From Rhizophlyctis rosea (taxonomy: Eukaryota; Chytridiomycota; Chytridiomycetes; Rhizophlyctidales; Rhizophlyctidaceae), in contig JADGJC010000068.1 of NCBI GenBank assembly GCA_027596075.1, positions 1 to 64,000 of the forward strand: a stretch of 64,000 nt of DNA, given 5' to 3'. This document shows positions 62,101-64,000 of this stretch, piece by piece. How positions within the stretch are numbered: the stretch's first letter is position 1; every line of letters starts with the position of its first letter. Below the pieces are notes generated by a model. That model saw only the letters and a program-made list of their open reading frames with translations, was not told where the DNA came from and ran no database searches. Made by a program: the position numbers and the translations under genes.

Positions 62101-63352
62101 CCCCAATCACAGAAATGAGCGATGACCCTTCCTCCTCTCGCGTGAAGGCCCTCCTGCCCTCCGCCCTGGATATATGGAAGTCCCGGTTAGAAAGCGACCT
62201 CCAATTTCACGTTTCCCGCCCCCTCCAGCGCGCCTTCTGGTCGTCCCTCTCCCTCCATTTTGCCGCGAACTTATGCCTATATACGGATTTGATAGACTTG
62301 CAGATTTACGCGGGCGTGACTGTGTTGCGGGGCACATCCATATCGGCGGCGGACAGACGTAAAGCCGAACGGTCAATACGGGTGTGGGCATTGGGAGGTC
62401 AGGTTTTGCGTGATGGGGCTGGAGGTGATGGTGGTACGCAAGGGTCCAAACGTGGCAACAAGGAAACTGAGGATAGCCGAGGCGACGGGGGAGGGAAAAA
62501 TCGACCGCCGTCTGCTGGACAACTGGCTGTGTGGCAATCAGTTGCCTTTCTGCGCAGCTGTCTCCTCAAATTGATGCACACTGGGAGCGTGAATCGGGAT
62601 GGCAGTGATTACACAGATGCCCACCTGGCTGCGCCTAAACTGAGTGATGCATTGCTTGATCGGAGGAAATCGTCTGCCTCTAACGAACCCGAAAGGTAAT
62701 TTTCAATGGAGTGCCTTGCCTGATCGCATTATAACCATCAGCCCCTTCTCCTCATACTAACCTCCGCCCATCACCCAAAACCCGCAGCACACACCTGCCC
62801 ACCCCACGTACCAAACCCTCAACTTTCGAAGCCCCTCACCACGAACGCTGCATCTTCCTCGCAACTTTAGCAGTGTGGGCGTACACCAACATCATCACAG
62901 GACCTCACCAAAGCAACGACCTCCATCGTCGCGCCTCCCCATCTTCATCTTCCTCCCTCGGCTGTCCCAGCGATACTTCCACACTACATTCCAAACGCGA
63001 ATGGGACGCCGTTCTTGCGTTTTGCGATGCGGTGTGCGCAGGCAGGCCGGATGATTTGCCGCGTCTGGTTAGGCGGCAACAGGTGGCGGGCTTGGTGAAG
63101 GTTGTGGGGGCTTTGTTGGCGGATTCCCGGTGGGAGATATGTACGTGTCCCCGTTTGCTTCCTTTTACGTCTCCACAACCTGGTTGCATAATAAGAGATG
63201 CTGAAACTTTGTTCTTCCCCTATCATATTTATGTTTCTTCCGGAAACCATCTGTCGGCTCATCTACTTTTGGGACCGAAATCAGTACGGGAGAGTTCTCA
63301 AGTCCTCTTCAGCTTGTTGGATCGAAAAGATCGAACGAATGGCCCTGATTGA
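59197..63352 (+). CDS. C2H2 and fungal-domain transcription factor
   Basis: Nuclear DNA-binding regulator. Exons: 59197-59536, 59609-60423, 60599-60782, 60912-61093, 61188-61319, 61413-62010, 62113-62695, 62788-63140, 63285-63352; 3255 nt, about 1084 aa. A basic stretch (QKKRRQRGYGRH) precedes two C2H2 fingers: C92, C97, H110, H114 (CDYPGCTKEFTRRDHLARH) and C122, C125, H138, H142 (CPRCPRSFVRHDLLLRH). The codon of H114 is split by intron 1 (72 nt). A long Ser/Thr/Gln/Pro-rich linker follows to about residue 385. Exons 3-8 carry the fungal-specific transcription factor region: FNVHYPIIHRPTFDP, GTYYSTADAWNF, WVLQTMLLTEIFGKMMSSRK, HELAHIFHG, TCKRLAFVIFMMDTQHA. The combination resembles yeast Klf1/Rsf2-type regulators in architecture. 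Intron 2 holds the assembly gap and a poly-C run, so its size is unknown. The last intron (144 nt) is a multiple of three and stays open, so it may be retained. Targets cannot be inferred. Confidence 0.9.
60446..60502. other. Assembly gap of 31 N and a 26-C run
   Basis: Positions 60446-60476 are N and 60477-60502 are an unbroken run of C. Both lie in intron 2 of the transcription factor gene, after a gtatgt donor at 60424. The homopolymer probably caused the gap, so the true length is unknown. Open frames called across it are artefacts. Confidence 0.97.
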
Positions 63353-64000
63353 AAAGTGAAGTCCAATATATTGAAAGATTTGTACCTGTAATTTTTTTCT
63401 TTTGTAAGAATCAAGAGTAGATATGGCATGTTGCCAATTGTTTGTGTTTGTGCAATTCCCTCCATTCCGAGATACATTGTGAGATATTGTAGAGAATGAG
63501 TATTTGTCACATCCCAAGGTAATGTCCGATCTTCGTAAAATGTTCCTTTTGAAGCAATGGATGGGAATCTTGGTGGACAACAGCACTTGAGCTCACTTGG
63601 CATTTGAATATTCTTGGGTTCATTGGTGGTGGAGGGCATGGTTGTTCTGCATCCCGTCCACTCTTCACCGACAAGTTGTGCGGCATGCTCTGCCCAAGAC
63701 ATCCAACTCTCGGGTCAAGTTCGTGTTGATATCATAGAGGTACTACAGTGCTAAACCATAGTAATCCCTATGGAAACGTGATGCCAAACGCCCTTTCACA
63801 ATGCTTTTGCAATCATGGCGACGTAGGGTGAAAGTTCAGTGAAATCATGTACAGGCAATGTGATGATGGCTCATTCACTTTGGGACAATCGCATCATGCA
63901 TTACGGACAACATTCGGGGCTCACGGTTGTAGCCTTCTCATCATTACTCCAAAGCGTGATTGTCTGGTAACAATAGCGTGATCACCCCAGGTCGGAATAA
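63353..64000. other. Downstream region, no gene seen
   Basis: The final 650 bases follow the stop of the transcription factor gene. The first part (attttttttcttttgtaag) is T-rich and fits a 3' trailer. Minus-strand frames of 101 and 134 codons overlap the end of the gene but their translations are not recognisable. Confidence 0.45.

Noticed and set aside
1..64000. tRNA, rRNA or CRISPR arrays
   Set aside because: No cloverleaf with the conserved TpsiC (ggttcgaatcc-like) box in proper spacing, no rRNA core sequence and no regularly spaced repeats were noticed by eye.

Overview
The window reads as nuclear DNA of an early-diverging, probably zoosporic (chytrid-like) fungus. Evidence: genes split by many short GT-AG introns (mostly about 50-175 nt), a C2H2 regulator that also carries a fungal-specific transcription factor middle region, a full-length ABCC-type transporter, and a long ankyrin-like repeat protein. 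The chytrid label is inference; fungus is much firmer. An assembly gap of 31 Ns shows this is draft sequence, which matters because several genes carry single frame breaks or in-frame stops.

Layout. 1-17558: about 17.5 kb with no convincing gene, only small tandem duplications, one hairpin and one isolated 238-codon ORF. 17559-20712: a small gene island with two minus-strand, intron-containing genes of unknown function. 20713-41588: a second gene-poor stretch of about 21 kb; it holds four scattered, diverged copies of a 40-bp motif and nothing else I can call a gene. 41589-63352: a dense gene block. In order: ABCC/MRP-type ABC transporter (+, 8 exons, about 1431 aa); F-box protein (+); TPR protein (-, frame disrupted); a second F-box-like protein (-, several exons); an F-box-headed protein with about 22 ankyrin-like 'NGH..VL.WW' repeats (+, one exon); a Gfo/Idh/MocA-family oxidoreductase (-, about 10 exons); a weak ORF; and a C2H2 plus fungal-trans-domain transcription factor (+, 9 exons, about 1084 aa). 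63353-64000: no gene seen.

How the genes may work together. Three of the neighbouring genes begin with an F-box-like segment, and the fourth is a TPR protein. This suggests a local group of substrate-adaptor or protein-interaction genes, possibly SCF ubiquitin ligase adaptors; that is inference. The transporter, the oxidoreductase and the transcription factor could be a small-molecule handling set, but their orientations and spacing do not prove co-regulation.

Exon coordinates come from reading splice motifs together with frame continuity by eye, so individual junctions may be off. Uncertain junctions are named in the entries.
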